From Lachnospiraceae bacterium UBA6452 (GTDB lineage: Bacteria; Bacillota; Clostridia; Lachnospirales; Lachnospiraceae): DNA of 5,910 nt. The position numbers and the translations under genes are program-made. The notes under the pieces were generated by a model that was not told the DNA's origin, searched no databases, and was given only the letters and a program-made list of their open reading frames with translations. The stretch is from assembly GCA_002441865.1 (NCBI GenBank), contig DJNY01000147.1, positions 7,746 through 13,655 of the forward strand, written 5' to 3'. Of this stretch, positions 5,162 to 5,910 are shown piece after piece (position 1 is the stretch's first letter; each line of letters starts with the position of its first letter).

Positions 5162-5910
5162 ATGAAGCAAAATGTATATACTGTCAGCCAGGTTAACAGT
5201 TATATCAAAAACATGTTTGCGCAGGATTTTTTATGCAGTTCCATTATGATTAAGGGTGAACTGAGCAATGTGAAGTACCATGGCTCTGGTCATATCTATT
5301 TTACCCTGAAAGATACTGGAGCTGCTATTTCATGTGTCATGTTTGCGGGAAACAGAAGCGGGCTTAGCTTCCGGATGGAAGAAGGACAGCAGGTTGTGGT
5401 AGGCGGAAGTCTTGATGTGTATGAGCGTGACGGGAAGTACCAGCTCTATGCAAAACAGATTGAACGTCTGGGAGACGGCTATCTGTATGAGCAGTATGAA
5501 AAGCTGAAAAAAGAACTGGCGGAAATGGGTATGTTTGATGCAGCCTATAAAATGCCGATCCCGTTTTACGTCAGAAAACTTGGTGTTGTAACAGCGCAGA
5601 CAGGGGCTGCGGTCCGGGATATCATCAATGTGGCAAAAAGGCGGAACCCTTTTATTGAAATTATCTTATACCCTGCCATTGTACAGGGGGATCAGGCAGT
5701 CAGCAGTATTATAAACGGGATTCATGCACTGGAAAGAGAAGGCGTTGATGTCATGATCGTTGGCCGCGGCGGTGGCAGCATAGAAGATCTCTGGGCGTTT
5801 AATCACAGAGAAGTGGCGCAGGCGGTTTTTGACTGCTCTGTTCCGATCATTTCAGCGGTCGGGCATGAAACGGATACGACCATTATTGATTATGTGGCGG
5901 ATCTCAGAGC
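5162..5910 (+). CDS. xseA: Exodeoxyribonuclease VII large subunit, 3'-truncated by window
   Basis: XseA is the catalytic subunit of exonuclease VII, which with the small subunit XseB degrades single-stranded DNA in both directions into oligonucleotides during repair. About 249 codons are present and the frame is open at the window edge; family members run to roughly 400-450 residues. The N-terminal OB-fold (about 6-105) shows YTVSQVNSYIK, IKGELSNVKYHGSGHIYFTLKD and an acidic VYERDGKYQLY. The catalytic region begins with GVVTAQTGAAVRDIINV (141-157) and includes YPAIVQG (170-176), the signature VGRGGGSIEDLWAFN (200-214) and SAVGHETDTTI (231-241). The ATG is fixed by an in-frame TAG directly upstream (5159-5161) and by the conserved YTVSQ near the start. 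The Shine-Dalgarno is weak: only GCGAG in the preceding 18 bases. folD, between nusB and xseA in Bacillus, is absent here. Confidence 0.96.
   Translation, partial: MKQNVYTVSQVNSYIKNMFAQDFLCSSIMIKGELSNVKYHGSGHIYFTLKDTGAAISCVMFAGNRSGLSFRMEEGQQVVVGGSLDVYERDGKYQLYAKQIERLGDGYLYEQYEKLKKELAEMGMFDAAYKMPIPFYVRKLGVVTAQTGAAVRDIINVAKRRNPFIEIILYPAIVQGDQAVSSIINGIHALEREGVDVMIVGRGGGSIEDLWAFNHREVAQAVFDCSVPIISAVGHETDTTIIDYVADLR

Noticed and set aside
4787..5170. Open frame on the - strand covering the nusB end and the insert
   Set aside because: Most of it is antisense to the conserved NusB C-terminal region; the remainder crosses hairpins and repeats. No family features or start signals support it.
1..5910. 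Defence system, CRISPR array, prophage or coding insertion sequence
   Set aside because: All six genes belong to housekeeping or common surface families. No spaced repeat arrays, transposase, integrase or phage motifs are seen.

Overview
The window reads as chromosomal DNA from a Gram-positive, low-to-mid GC Clostridia-type bacterium, most likely a Lachnospiraceae relative. This rests on three things: purine-rich Shine-Dalgarno sites (AGGAGG, AAGGGG, AAAGGAG), the gene order Asp23/Gls24 protein - nusB - xseA (in Bacillus subtilis yqhY, nusB, folD and xseA lie in this order), and the character of the proteins. The family is inferred by eye, not by a search. All six genes lie on the + strand and coding density is high.

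Region 1 (1-4094) is a run of three genes. deoB (phosphopentomutase, pentose/nucleoside metabolism) is followed after 46 bp by prfC (peptide chain release factor 3, a translational GTPase). Twelve bp later comes a GTG-started gene for an exported or membrane-anchored protein with a transglutaminase-like Cys-His-Asp domain. There is no clear terminator or promoter between them, so they could be co-transcribed, although their functions are not obviously linked.

Region 2 (4095-4201) is a 107-bp gap holding the only convincing promoter in the window: TTTCCA, 17 bp, then an extended -10 TGaTATAAT. A second TATAAT lies 22 bp downstream, and a short inverted repeat sits between the two. This probably starts a new transcription unit.

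Region 3 (4202-5910) is that unit: a YqhY-like Asp23/Gls24 protein, nusB (transcription antitermination) and xseA (exonuclease VII large subunit, cut by the window end).

The most interesting part is the 137-bp gap between nusB and xseA. It looks like a small non-coding insertion placed exactly at the nusB stop codon. A 14-bp direct repeat, AGAAAATTCATAAG, flanks it. The insert has imperfect terminal inverted repeats and is packed with short GC-rich hairpins. Removing one repeat unit (123 bp) would restore a tight 14-bp nusB-xseA junction. The left end can pair either with the end of nusB or with the far end of the insert, which gives two mutually exclusive RNA folds around the nusB stop and the xseA start. 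I see no defence system, CRISPR array, RNA gene of known family or protein-coding mobile element here. Apart from this insert the window is ordinary housekeeping DNA.
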